This document shows, in pieces, positions 37,947 through 47,900 of a stretch of 55,910 nt of DNA. Source of the DNA: a virus; the IMG/VR virus record IMGVR_UViG_3300049489_000776, positions 1 through 55,910 of that record. One strand, written 5' to 3'. The position numbers and the translations under genes were made by a program. The notes below the pieces were generated by a model. It saw nothing but the letters and a program-made list of their open reading frames with translations, was not told the DNA's origin and ran no database searches. Position 1 is the stretch's first letter, and each line of letters opens with the position of its first letter.

Positions 37947-39842
37947 ATGAGTAAAGCAAACTGGTACTGGTGGAAGTCGGAAGATGGGCGTGCTTATGAG
38001 TCTATTTTTCCATATATTAAGCATTTAAATAATGAACAGGGCTATAGACAGGCTGATAATTTTAAAAATATGCGCCTTTATGGTTCCCAAGAGCTCTATG
38101 GAATGCGTTCTTATGCTGGTTCTAGGGGTGAAAACAGTAATCCAGTCCAGAATAGAATCACTCTAAATATAGTTCAAAGCATGGTTGATACTGTAGTGTC
38201 TAAAATTTCTAAAAATAAACCTAAACCAACCTTTTTAACTGAGGGCGGCGATTGGAGTCAGCAGAGTAGAGCTAAAAAATTGACCCAATTTTTAGAAGGC
38301 CAGTTTCAATCCACCGAATTTTATGAAAAAGCAGCCCGTGCATTCTTGGACTCTTGCATTTTTGGAACCGGAGCTCTTAAAATCTTTACGCAAGATGGAA
38401 AGATTAAAGTAGAGCGCGTCTTCATTGATGAGATTATTTTAGACGACAAGGAGTCTCTATATGGAGAGCCCCGTCAAATGCACCAGCACAAAATGATTCA
38501 CAAGGACGTGCTTAAAGACATGTTTCCAAAGTTTAAAGAAGCTATTGAATTAGCAGGCAAGCCCCCAATACAGTCTTATGGCACACCAAATGACCAAAGC
38601 ACGGATATGGTTATGGTAGTTGAGTCGTGGCACTTGCAGTCTGGGCCAGATGCGGGAGACGGTAAACATGTTATCTCTATTGAAAATGAAGATTTATTTT
38701 CTGAAGAGTATACCAAGGACTATTTTCCATTTGTGTTCTGGAGATGGGGTATACGCCCACTTGGATTTTTTGGTCAAGGTTTAAGTGAGCAGTTGACGGG
38801 CCTACAACTTGAAATTAATAAAATTCTTAAGACTATTCAAATTTCTATGCATCTTGTGTCAGTGCCTAAAGTTTTTGTAGAGGCTAGTTCTAAGATTGTA
38901 AGCTCGCAACTGGATAATAAAATAGGCGCTATCATTAAGTATGCAGGCACGCCGCCGACTCCAGGTCAGCTAGGGGTAATACCTCCTGAGTTATTTGCAC
39001 ATCTAGACAGACTTTACTCTCGTGCATATGAAATTGCCGGGGTTAGTCAGTTATCAGCCACTGCTCAGAAGCCATCAGGCCTTAATTCGGGTAAAGCTCT
39101 TAGAGAGTACAACGATTTAGAAACTGAACGCTTCATGTCCGTTGCACAAAGATACGAAAAAGTGTTTCTAGACGCTGGTCGTATTATGATTAGTTTAGCC
39201 AAAGACTTAGATGCCGAGTTAGACACTCATTATGAAGTTAAAGTTAAGGGCAAAAAGTTTCTTAAGACAATAAAGTGGAAAGAAGTTGACATGGAGGAAG
39301 ACCAGTATGTTATGTCTCTCTTCCCAACGTCTGCGCTATCTAGCACGCCCGCAGGCCGCCTTCAAGATATACAAGAATTGATTCAAGCAGGATTCGTATC
39401 TCGTGAAGATGCTATGAAGTTATTAGACTTCCCAGATTTACAAGGTTTCTACAATTATGAAACCGCTCCTGGTGAAGACATAGACATGGTTATTGAGAAA
39501 ATTGTAGAAGACAGCGACTACATGACTCCAGAGCCTTATCAGAATTTAGAATACGGCATTCAGAAAATGCAGAAGGCTTATCTTCTCTTTAGGTCTCAGA
39601 ACCTGCCAGAATCTAAGCTCGAACTTATTAGACGTTGGATTGAAGACGCTAATGCTCTAATTGAACGAGCATCTGTAAATGAACAGCGAATCGCCATGGA
39701 GGCACAAGCACAAACGCAGGCTAGTGCAGCTAGTCAAGCAGCGCTTAATGCGCCGCAAGATGGAAGTCTTGAAGCTCCGCCTGAAAATCCTGATGAGGCA
39801 GTTATGAGTCCAGACGCCGCTGCAGGGTTACCAGTAGTCTAA
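37947..39842 (+). CDS. Portal protein
   Basis: A 631-residue portal. Telling segments are RITLNIVQSMVDTVVSKISK (stem-wing), KAARAFLDSCIFGTGALKIF, a FVFWRWGIRPLGFFG crown region and LNSGKALREYNDLETERFMS near residue 390. The acidic, Ala/Pro-rich tail is disordered. Size and order after terminase support the call. It forms the dodecamer at the unique vertex for packaging and ejection. The stop belongs to the fourth motif copy. Confidence 0.9.
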   Translation: MSKANWYWWKSEDGRAYESIFPYIKHLNNEQGYRQADNFKNMRLYGSQELYGMRSYAGSRGENSNPVQNRITLNIVQSMVDTVVSKISKNKPKPTFLTEGGDWSQQSRAKKLTQFLEGQFQSTEFYEKAARAFLDSCIFGTGALKIFTQDGKIKVERVFIDEIILDDKESLYGEPRQMHQHKMIHKDVLKDMFPKFKEAIELAGKPPIQSYGTPNDQSTDMVMVVESWHLQSGPDAGDGKHVISIENEDLFSEEYTKDYFPFVFWRWGIRPLGFFGQGLSEQLTGLQLEINKILKTIQISMHLVSVPKVFVEASSKIVSSQLDNKIGAIIKYAGTPPTPGQLGVIPPELFAHLDRLYSRAYEIAGVSQLSATAQKPSGLNSGKALREYNDLETERFMSVAQRYEKVFLDAGRIMISLAKDLDAELDTHYEVKVKGKKFLKTIKWKEVDMEEDQYVMSLFPTSALSSTPAGRLQDIQELIQAGFVSREDAMKLLDFPDLQGFYNYETAPGEDIDMVIEKIVEDSDYMTPEPYQNLEYGIQKMQKAYLLFRSQNLPESKLELIRRWIEDANALIERASVNEQRIAMEAQAQTQASAASQAALNAPQDGSLEAPPENPDEAVMSPDAAAGLPVV

Positions 39843-39884
39843 CAAAGTAACTAGAGTATTAGAGTGGCCCGCTCTAATACTTCA
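39839..39884 (+). promoter_or_regulatory. Rightward motif copy 4 with adjacent hairpin
   Basis: CTAACAAAGTAACT (39839-39852) includes the portal stop. It is followed by a ten-base-pair hairpin, AGTATTAGAG with CTCTAATACT (loop of seven bases). There is no T-run after it, so RNA processing or partial termination is as likely as a classic terminator. Confidence 0.5.
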
Positions 39885-39927
39885 TAAACTTGGGCGTGGA
39901 TAACCACAAGCGTAAAGGAAACTAAAA

Positions 39928-40845
39928 ATGTCAGATGAACAAGTAGTAGAGGCCGCACCAGTTGAAGAAACACAAGCTCCAGTTGAAGGGGCTCCAGAGA
40001 CTGAAAACTTAGAAGCCGCAACGGAGGCAACTCCAGAAGTAGCTCCAGAAGTTCCTCAAACTGAAGAAGATAAACGGTTTGCTGCTAAATTTGCAGCTTT
40101 GACAAGAAAAGAAAAAGCGATTAGAGAGTCTGAAAAAAGACTAAACTCTAGAATGAAAGAACTCGAGGCGAAGTTAGCTGCCCAAGTTCCAGAAGCTCCA
40201 AAGCCAGTTGAAGAACCTTTAGAGCGTAGACTACGAAAAAATCCTTTTGAAACTTTAAAGGGACAAGGCTTAGACTACGAAACGCTAACTAAAATTGCAC
40301 TCAATGATGGAAAATTGACTCCAGAATTGCAAATGCAAATAATGAGAGAAGAGATTGAGTCTAAATACTCATCTCAATTGGAAGAAGTGAATAAAAAATT
40401 AGCAGCTCGCGAACAACGAGAAGAGCAAGAGAAGCAGGCTGCTACTATTAATGGTTTTAAGGCACAGATTGCAAATCAAGTTAAAGCTGAAGCAGGCGAG
40501 TATGAGCTCGTAGCTGCTGAAGGAGAAGACGGGATTGAAGCAATTTATGCTGTGATAGATGGGCATTATCAGGAAACTGGTGAAGTGCTGGACATCAAAG
40601 AGGCAGTAGAGGCCGTCGAAGAAGAGCTTCTAGAGCAAGCGAAGAAGAGAATTGGTTTAGCGAAAATCAAGAAGCTTATGGGAGCTTCTGAAATCAAAAC
40701 CCAAGAAGTAAAGCCACAGTCTACCAAAAAGCCCGCACCTACACTGTCGAATAATGCCGCGCAAGTACAGTCAGGAACAGGACGTTTTTTAAGTGATGAT
40801 GAGTCAAAGTTGGAAGCTGCAAAGCTTATCAAGTTTAACGCATAG
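39928..40845 (+). CDS. Capsid scaffolding protein
   Basis: A 305-residue, strongly helical, Glu/Lys/Ala-rich protein. It has an acidic disordered N-terminus (Glu/Val/Pro/Ala repeats), a coiled coil (KFAALTRKEKAIRESEKRLN), and a Ser/Lys-rich C-terminus. Position between portal and major capsid is diagnostic. It guides prohead assembly. No protease domain is present, so scaffold removal may need another factor. Confidence 0.88.
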   Translation: MSDEQVVEAAPVEETQAPVEGAPETENLEAATEATPEVAPEVPQTEEDKRFAAKFAALTRKEKAIRESEKRLNSRMKELEAKLAAQVPEAPKPVEEPLERRLRKNPFETLKGQGLDYETLTKIALNDGKLTPELQMQIMREEIESKYSSQLEEVNKKLAAREQREEQEKQAATINGFKAQIANQVKAEAGEYELVAAEGEDGIEAIYAVIDGHYQETGEVLDIKEAVEAVEEELLEQAKKRIGLAKIKKLMGASEIKTQEVKPQSTKKPAPTLSNNAAQVQSGTGRFLSDDESKLEAAKLIKFNA

Positions 40846-40942
40846 AGTAATATCCCCGAACTGCTATACGAATAGAGCATGCCTATCTAGCACGGGTACA
40901 GGTGTGAATTTTTAACTTAACTTAACTTATAGGAGACACACA

Positions 40943-42157
40943 ATGTCTTTAGATTTAACAAGCTTCGCATCAGCTCTAAAGGTGCACTATACAAATGACC
41001 GTATTGAAAACATGGTTTACAAAAATAATCCATTCCTTGCAATGGTTTCAAAAATGGAAAGCTTTGGTGGTAAGAACTTGCCAATTCCAATCATCACTGG
41101 AAACCCACAAGGTCGCTCTTCTAGCTTTGCAACTGCTCAAGCTAATAAAACTAACTCAACTATTAAGGACTTCGTTTTGACTCGAAATCACGATTACGCT
41201 TTAGCGTCTATCGACAACGAAACTCTTGAAGCTTCTCAAGGTAACGCAAACGCGTTCATGGAAGCTGCTACTACTGAGATTGATGGCGCTTTAAACAGTG
41301 CTACTCGCTCTTTAGCAACTGCTCTTTATCGCAGCGGTTCAGGTTCAATCGGTCAAGCAAACGCTTCAGTCACTGGTACTTCACTTCAGTTAAAAGCTGC
41401 TGATGACGTTACTAACTATGAACCAGGAATGGAACTAGTATTCTCCACTGCAGATGGTGGCGGTTCTGTAAAATCTGGTAAAGTTACTGTCATAGCTGTA
41501 AACAGAGACTCTGGTCTTTTAACAGTTGACGCGCTTACTGCTATTGATGGTGGTACTGGTGTTGCTGCAAACGACTATATTTTTGTAGAAGGTGATTACG
41601 ACTCAAAAATTAAAGGTCTTCTTGCATGGCTTCCAAGCACTGCTCCAACTTCAAGTCCATTCTTTAGCGTTGACCGCTCTTCAGACGTTACTCGCCTTGG
41701 CGGTATCCGTTATGACGGTTCAGCAATTCCTATAGAAGAAGCTATCGTTGGTGCAATTCATAGAGCAGCTCGTGAAGGCGGAAGCCCTGACGTTTGTTTC
41801 ATGAACTATGCTAAGTGGGACGAACTCGCAAAAGCCCTTGGTACTAAAGTACAATACATCGAAGAAGCCGTTAAAACTGGCCAAGCGTATGTAAACTTCC
41901 GTGGTATTCAAGTTAACGGTCCTAAAGGTCCAGTTAAAATCGTACCTGACCAAAACTGCCCAACTGACCGCGCTTTCTTGCTTCAAATGGACACTTTTAA
42001 GCTTTACTCTTTGGGTAAATGTCCTCGCATCTTAGATACTGACGGGCTTAAAATGCTTCGTGAGTCTACTGCAGATGCGGTTGAAGTACGCGTAGGTTAT
42101 TATGCGCAATTAGGTTGTCGTGCTCCTGGCTTCAATGTTAACATACGGCTCGACTAA
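40943..42157 (+). CDS. Major capsid protein (HK97-fold type)
   Basis: A 404-residue protein. It contains RIENMVYKNNPFLAMVSKM at the N-terminus, a SSSFATAQANKTNSTIKDF strand, the E-loop-like region, SGSGSIGQANASVTG and C-terminal VRVGYYAQLGCRAPGFNVNI. The absence of a long cleavable delta domain suggests a scaffold-dependent capsid. It has GGAG before the ATG and, upstream, a TTTTAACTTAACTTAACTTA stretch. A Rho-independent terminator follows it. Confidence 0.9.
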   Translation: MSLDLTSFASALKVHYTNDRIENMVYKNNPFLAMVSKMESFGGKNLPIPIITGNPQGRSSSFATAQANKTNSTIKDFVLTRNHDYALASIDNETLEASQGNANAFMEAATTEIDGALNSATRSLATALYRSGSGSIGQANASVTGTSLQLKAADDVTNYEPGMELVFSTADGGGSVKSGKVTVIAVNRDSGLLTVDALTAIDGGTGVAANDYIFVEGDYDSKIKGLLAWLPSTAPTSSPFFSVDRSSDVTRLGGIRYDGSAIPIEEAIVGAIHRAAREGGSPDVCFMNYAKWDELAKALGTKVQYIEEAVKTGQAYVNFRGIQVNGPKGPVKIVPDQNCPTDRAFLLQMDTFKLYSLGKCPRILDTDGLKMLRESTADAVEVRVGYYAQLGCRAPGFNVNIRLD

Positions 42158-42188
42158 AATCCAATAATATCATATACTTAGAAACTTT

Positions 42189-42220
42189 AAGCCCTGGAGC
42201 AATCTGGGGCTTTTTATTTT
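42189..42220 (+). terminator. Rho-independent terminator after the capsid gene
   Basis: An AGCCCT...GGGGCT stem with a ten-base loop is followed by TTTTTATTTT. It isolates the high-level capsid message from the homing endonuclease inserted after it. Confidence 0.85.
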
Positions 42221-42228
42221 CCTATAAC

Positions 42229-42257
42229 TTGACATTAGGCTAATGATATGCTATTAT
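42229..42257 (+). promoter_or_regulatory. Sigma70-type promoter for the homing endonuclease
   Basis: Plus-strand TTGACA (42229-42234), 17-base spacer, TATTAT (42252-42257), 31 bases before the endonuclease ATG. It is one of the few strong host-type promoters inside the late block, fitting a mobile gene that brings its own promoter. Confidence 0.85.
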
Positions 42258-42288
42258 ATTCTTATAACTATAAACAAAGGAATAAAAT

Positions 42289-42993
42289 ATGTATATTGTA
42301 TATAAAGCCACACACAGTCCTACTGGAAAAATTTATGTAGGTCAAACTGGTCAACTACTTCAGCAGCGTATAGGCCAGCACTGGGGCACTCCATTAAGTA
42401 AGCAAAAACCGTTTCAAATATTTTTACACAATACTAAAATGGATGAATGGGTATGGGAAGTCTTACATACTGTAGCCACGAAAGAAGAGGCGAATAATTG
42501 TGAAATGTATTACATTAATACTTTAAAACTTTATGAGCATGGCCTTAACACTAAGGGAGGCTTAAAAGACCTAGCACATCGAGAAGCTGCATCAGCCCGT
42601 ATGAAAGCATATAGAGCAGAAAATCCAGAACCTTGGCACAAGGGACGAACCGGAGTTTATTCAGAAGAAACCCTTGAACTAATGCGGCAAGCTAAGCTTA
42701 AGAACCCGACTAGAAGAGTATTTTCGGATGAAGCTAAATTGGCATCTTGTCTCAGGGCTACTAATGCTAAGCGAATTATTGAAATACGAAGTCTGCTCTC
42801 TTTTAACTCTATATCAGAAGCTTCTAAGTATTTTGGAATAAGAAGAGAAAGCGTTAGGGATGTTGTCAATGGAAAGAGGACCCACACTAAGGGCTTGATT
42901 TTCTTAGAAGAGGGCGGGAAGAGGCACATGGAATTTGTAGAGCATGCAAGAGAGGTCTTGGCTTTTCAAGCCACCAAAAAGGCCAAATCCTAA
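42289..42993 (+). CDS. GIY-YIG homing endonuclease
   Basis: A 234-residue protein with a good GIY-YIG core: MYIVYKATHSPTGKIYVGQT, then QQRIGQHW, TKEEANNCEMYYI and LNTKGG. The middle has NUMOD3-like elements (HKGRTGVYSEETLELM) and the C-terminus a NUMOD1-like helix-turn-helix (SISEASKYFGIRRESVRDVV). It is a free-standing mobile gene between the capsid and connector genes, framed by a terminator and its own promoter. It is related in type, not closely, to the gene at 1074. Confidence 0.93.
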   Translation: MYIVYKATHSPTGKIYVGQTGQLLQQRIGQHWGTPLSKQKPFQIFLHNTKMDEWVWEVLHTVATKEEANNCEMYYINTLKLYEHGLNTKGGLKDLAHREAASARMKAYRAENPEPWHKGRTGVYSEETLELMRQAKLKNPTRRVFSDEAKLASCLRATNAKRIIEIRSLLSFNSISEASKYFGIRRESVRDVVNGKRTHTKGLIFLEEGGKRHMEFVEHAREVLAFQATKKAKS

Positions 42994-43003
42994 CATAGTA
43001 ACT
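42990..43003 (+). promoter_or_regulatory. Rightward intergenic motif, copy 5
   Basis: CTAACATAGTAACT including the endonuclease stop codon, with GATATAG downstream, ahead of 43043. Confidence 0.45.
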
Positions 43004-43042
43004 TAAGAGATATAGTCTTATATCGTGCCTTAAGGAGCCTTC

Positions 43043-43303
43043 ATGTTAATGAAAGATAAGAAGAAGCATTTAATTACTTCAGTTATTTCAAAGCTTAGTC
43101 CACCAATTCAAGAAAGTCCTCAAGAAGAGTCTGATGAACAGTCTGGCATGGACGCAGCGGCTGAAGAGGTCTTGGCTGCAGTTGAAGCTCGCGACCCACA
43201 ATCTTTAAAAGAAGCACTAAAATCAATGATACAAATGTGCATGGACGAATCTGAAGCAGAAGACGTGGCATATTCAGAATCTTCAAGCCACGAAATGGAG
43301 TAG
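43043..43303 (+). CDS. Small acidic protein after the capsid
   Basis: An 86-residue acidic protein (MLMKDKKKHLITSVISKLSP, then Glu/Ser-rich). Comparable small proteins opening with a KDKKK motif occur downstream of capsid genes in podovirus-like phages, from memory. It has AAGGAG nine bases upstream. Function is unknown, possibly capsid-associated. Confidence 0.72.
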   Translation: MLMKDKKKHLITSVISKLSPPIQESPQEESDEQSGMDAAAEEVLAAVEARDPQSLKEALKSMIQMCMDESEAEDVAYSESSSHEME

Positions 43304-43306
43304 TCC

Positions 43307-43993
43307 GTGACTATTACTTTAGCCCAGCTACGTACTCAGGCCAGACAACGCTCAGACATGGAATCTTCTCAATTCGTGTCTGATTCTGAACTTAATTCTT
43401 ATATAAATAATTCAGTTTCTGAACTTTATGATATACTTTCAGATGCCTACGGTTCTGAGTATTTTGTTACTTCAACCGCCGAGCTGCCCATAATTGCCGG
43501 CACTGGTAGCTATGCACTGCCCTCAGACTTTTATCAGCTAAAAGGGGTCGATATAAAATTACAAAATCAAGACTATATAAATATAAAGCGATTCAACTTT
43601 AATGAGCGCAACAAGTATTCTAATTTTAATATATGGGAAGTTTCAAGTCTTACCAACGTGCGCTACCGAATTGTGGGCAATAATTTAGTATTCAGCCCTA
43701 CACCAGACCAAGCGGCATATTATAGAATATGGTATACTCCGCTCCCAACCGTGCTATCAGCAGATGGAGACACTCTAAATGATTTTAACGCATACTCAGA
43801 ATATGTAATTGTAGATGCCGCAATTAAAATGCTTCAAAAGGAAGAGTCAGATGTTTCCGTACTCTTTGCACAGAAGCAGGCTCTTGAAAAGCGCATTCGC
43901 GAGAAGGCTCAATCCAGAGACGCAAACTCAAGTGAGACTATTACAGATGTTTATGCAGAAGCTGATGATTATTTTTTTAGACGGGGCGTTTAA
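43307..43993 (+). CDS. Head-to-tail adaptor protein
   Basis: A 228-residue protein starting at GTG. It has an N-terminal helix typical of gp4/gp6-type adaptors (SDSELNSYINNSVSELYDIL), a beta insertion (GTGSYALPSDFYQLKGVDIK, VRYRIVGNNLVFSPTP) and a C-terminal helix (AQKQALEKRIREKAQSRDAN). It should bind under the portal and join it to the tail. The following TTG start is adjacent to its stop. Confidence 0.85.
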   Translation: MTITLAQLRTQARQRSDMESSQFVSDSELNSYINNSVSELYDILSDAYGSEYFVTSTAELPIIAGTGSYALPSDFYQLKGVDIKLQNQDYINIKRFNFNERNKYSNFNIWEVSSLTNVRYRIVGNNLVFSPTPDQAAYYRIWYTPLPTVLSADGDTLNDFNAYSEYVIVDAAIKMLQKEESDVSVLFAQKQALEKRIREKAQSRDANSSETITDVYAEADDYFFRRGV

Positions 43994-44308
43994 TTGGCTA
44001 TTCGGGATTTAAAAGTTTTAGGTGCTGAAGGGGACGATTTAAATCGAATTCAGCAGTATATCTCAAACGCGCTACAGCCAATCTTAGGATGCCCACTTGT
44101 AGACGGTAACTTGGTTACTGGGGTAAATCTTAAAAATGGACTCACGGTTATAGAACACAAATTAGGAAGAAAATTAAGAGGATGGTTTATAGTAGACCAA
44201 AATGCGATTGCCTCTATTTATAGGGAGCCTGGCACAGAAAATTTAGGCTCTAAAACTCTAACTCTGCACTCTAGCGCGGCTTGCACCGTGTCTATTTGGT
44301 GCTTTTAG
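43994..44308 (+). CDS. Small virion protein
   Basis: A 104-residue protein starting at TTG directly after the adaptor stop. It has a C-terminal beta pattern with LKNGLTVIEHKLGRKLRGWF and IYREPGTENLGSKTLTLHSS. I recall a similar KLGRKxxGWxVxDxxG pattern in small phage virion proteins. It is probably a tail or decoration component. The start has no strong ribosome site, so coupling is likely. Confidence 0.72.
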   Translation: MAIRDLKVLGAEGDDLNRIQQYISNALQPILGCPLVDGNLVTGVNLKNGLTVIEHKLGRKLRGWFIVDQNAIASIYREPGTENLGSKTLTLHSSAACTVSIWCF

Positions 44309-44314
44309 GAATTT

Positions 44315-44974
44315 ATGCCAACTGCAAATATGAATTTAACTTTGCCAACTCCTACAGTTACTCTGGGACCGGCTTACGCTACTCAGAATAATACTGCATT
44401 TGAAACTATTGACGCTCATGACCATACTTCTGGCAAAGGTCTTAAGGTACCTACTGCAGGACTAAACATAAACGCTCATTTAAATTTTAATACTAATTAT
44501 AAAGCCTATAATCTATACTCTGCACAACTTGTAAATCAAGCCGTGGCCTTAAGCGGGGCGGGTAATGCACTCTCCTTAAGTACGACTTCTGGTGATTTGT
44601 ATTACACAAATGGAGCGGGTAACTCAGTTCAGATTACCTCCGGCGGGGCAGTTATTGTAGCTCCTGGCACATTTACCGCATGGGAACCTGTCGCAGTTAA
44701 CACTAACTTGACCATAGGCCCTGCTGATACTTTTGTGATTTTAGAAGTTGACACGACTGCGGCACGAACCATAAATCTTCCACTAGCAGCAAATGTTGCA
44801 AACGGTCGTATTTATATTATTAAAGATATAACCGGAACGGCAAACACTAATCCGATTACGGTTCAAAGACAAGGTGCAGATACCTATGATGGCGCAACGT
44901 CTAAAATTATAGACTCTAATTACGGTTCTCAAATGGTCTTTGGAGACGGTTCTTCAAAGTGGTCTGAAATTTAA
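44315..44974 (+). CDS. Tail appendage protein with DAHDHTSGKG motif
   Basis: A 219-residue protein with an N-terminal segment (ETIDAHDHTSGKGLKVPTAG) shared by many podovirus tail fibre adaptors. Then come NINAHLNFNTNYKAYNLYSA and a beta-rich C-terminal region (INLPLAANVANGRIYIIKDI) like those in fibre ends. It is probably a minor tail or fibre-anchor protein. AGGA precedes the ATG. Confidence 0.78.
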   Translation: MPTANMNLTLPTPTVTLGPAYATQNNTAFETIDAHDHTSGKGLKVPTAGLNINAHLNFNTNYKAYNLYSAQLVNQAVALSGAGNALSLSTTSGDLYYTNGAGNSVQITSGGAVIVAPGTFTAWEPVAVNTNLTIGPADTFVILEVDTTAARTINLPLAANVANGRIYIIKDITGTANTNPITVQRQGADTYDGATSKIIDSNYGSQMVFGDGSSKWSEI

Positions 44975-44984
44975 GGGAGGCCTT

Positions 44985-47900
44985 GTGGCTTTAGCTAAGC
45001 AAATACTTGCCCTTCCAATTGACAAGGGGCTTGATACAAAATTAGACCCTAAGCAGGAAGAAATCGGCTACCTCCGAACTGCTCAAAATATAGTATACGA
45101 GACTGTTAAAATGCTTCGGAAGCGAAACGGATACATTCAGGTAGACGCTTACGATGAGGATAATGTAGTTATTGAAAATCCGATAAGAACTACGAAGCTT
45201 AAGAATGAGCTACTATTATTTACAGACACTAACTTGTACTCATACTCTGAAACGCGAGAGCGGTTTATTAATAAAGGGTCTATTTCAAGCGTGTCCCCTT
45301 CTGAACGAACAGTTATTAAAAATGCAAACAATCAGAGCCAAGTTGATGGGTTGACTCTTCAAGGTTTTAATATATTTACTTGGACAGATTCTAGTGGTGG
45401 AGTGCGATACTCCGTTCAAGATGTTGTTAATAATAGTTTTCTAGTTTCAAACGCACTAGTAGAGGCCGGTGCCGAGCGACCAGTTTTAGCCCATATCGAA
45501 GGGGACGTTTACATTATTTATGGCAATGGTGCTAATGTTAAGTATAAGTCGTTTTCGGTTTTACAACCAAGCACGCTAAGTACAGCGACTGTGGCCGCTT
45601 CTGATAGGCACTTGACACTTGGTCTTATTGATGCAGAGCAGGCGGGAAACTCTATCATTGTTGCATACAATTCTAATAATGGTGGCAATGATTTGACCGT
45701 GTTTTTTATTAATAGTGTGGGCGTGCCTTCATCTTTGTATGGGGTAACAGCGGCGGCAGCCACTCACGCGCTTGACGTCATGGTTGATGCGGCTTCTAGG
45801 GTTGTTCTTACATTTTCAAACGGAGCTAACTTAAGTTATATTATATTTCCAGTAACTTTAGCCGCGTCTCTTATTCCCAAGACATTAATAGAAACTATTG
45901 CAAATGTTACAACCTGCTGCGCTACCGAAACATCTACAGGTGTTTATACTGTTCATTATGAGGTTAGCGTTGCTGGCACAGGCATGAACTATATTAAAAC
46001 AGTTACTACGGACTCGGTGGCTACAGTGGGTACGCCCTCCGTATTCAAACGTAGTGTCGGTCTTGGAGCACGCTCCTTTGTTCGTAATGGAGTGCTTTAT
46101 ATTCCGACCGTGCTAGACTCAGAAATTCAATCTAGTTATTTTGTATTTAATTCTACAGGAAGCCTTGTTACCAAATTTGCAAATCAGACGGCGGGAGGCG
46201 TAGTTACTTATGGAGTGCTTCAGCCCGTCTTAGAGGCTATAGGTGATTCCTACATGGTTCCCCTAATTATTCACAATAGGGTTCAATCTGAAGGCAATTC
46301 GTTCTTTAGTACTGATGGCATTGCAGCGGGACTATTAAATTTTGAGCCTGAATTTAAATTTTCAAATGCACAGTTAGCCGAATGCTTGCACATTTGCTCA
46401 GGAGTACTTAAACTTTATGATGGGGCTTCTGTAACTGAGCACGGGTTTCACGTTTTTCCCGAAGAGTTGGAACAAGCCAGTCCTATTACGGTTTCAGTAG
46501 AAACGCTAACTGAGGGTGTGCTTGCGGTTAAAGATGTTCAGAAGTTGACTTACGTCGGCACGCCTGCGTCGGGTTCTATGACTCTAACTATAGGAGCCGA
46601 GACGACTGGTGCCATTCAATGGAATGATTCAAATGCAAATATTAAAGCCGCAATTGAGGCACTTACTGCAATAGTTACTGTAACTGTTACGGGCGATTTT
46701 AGTGCTGGACATACTATAACTTTTGATGACCCGATTCAAGATATTTCTCAAATTATTGTGGCCACTAATAGTATACTTACGGGCGGAGCGATTCCCGTTA
46801 CAGTAACGCCGTCCACAGTTACTCAAGGGGTTGCTGCAGTTAAGGAAGTTCAGAAACTAACTTTCTCAGCCGTGCCTACCGTTGGTAGCTTTAAACTAGA
46901 CATAGATACTGAAGTTACAACGGCCATAAACTTTTCACAAGCGGCAAATGACGTTAAATTAGCCATTGAAGCACTTGCGTCTATTACTACAGTAACTGTT
47001 ACGGGCGATTTTAGCACCGGGTTTACGATAACCTTTGATGCACCCGTAGAAGATATTGTAACTGCAATTGTACTTGAAAATTCTCTAGACTCTGCACTTA
47101 ATCCAGGCCTCATGACCGATGGCACCTATGGCTACGCTGCAGTTTACAGGTGGACTGATAACACTGGACGCGACCATAGAAGTACTCCAACTCTCATTCC
47201 GCTCTCGGTCGTGCTAAATGCAGGTACGGATACTCAAGCGACTAATATTAAAGTGCCTACTCTTAGGGTCACTGACAAAACTAATGTAGTTATAGAATTG
47301 TATAGGACTGAGGCTAATGGTGTAACTTATTATAAAACTACGGACGACTTGTCTCCAATATTTAATGACCCGACCGTGGACTCTATCACTATTACAGATA
47401 CGCGTGCTGATTCAGACCTAATTTCAAATCAAATTTTATACACTACAGGCGGCGTGCTAGAAAATATCCCAGCTCCCGCCTCTTTTCAAATTGCAACATA
47501 TACAAATGACAGGCTTGTAGTTGCTTCTGAAAAGTCAAATCGCATTTTTTTTAGCAAGCAGGTAACTGAAGGCAGTCCTGTAGAGTTTACGGATGCTATT
47601 TACAGAGACGTTGACCCAGTTGGTGGCTACGTGTCTACGCTGGCTCCGCTAAACGAAAAATTAATTATATTCACTAGAGATGCGTGCTTTTTTGTTTCTG
47701 GAGACGGACCTAATAATGCAGGGCTTCAAGATACTATGAACAAAGCCGAAGTTATAAGTTCCGACATTGGCTGTATTGCACCAGACTCGACCGTTTTAAC
47801 TCCGCTAGGCCTGCTCTTCAAATCGCGCAAAGGTATTTGGAAGTTAGGCCCAGGCCTAGGTCTTGAATATGTCGGAGCACGGGTCGAAGGTTACAATTCT

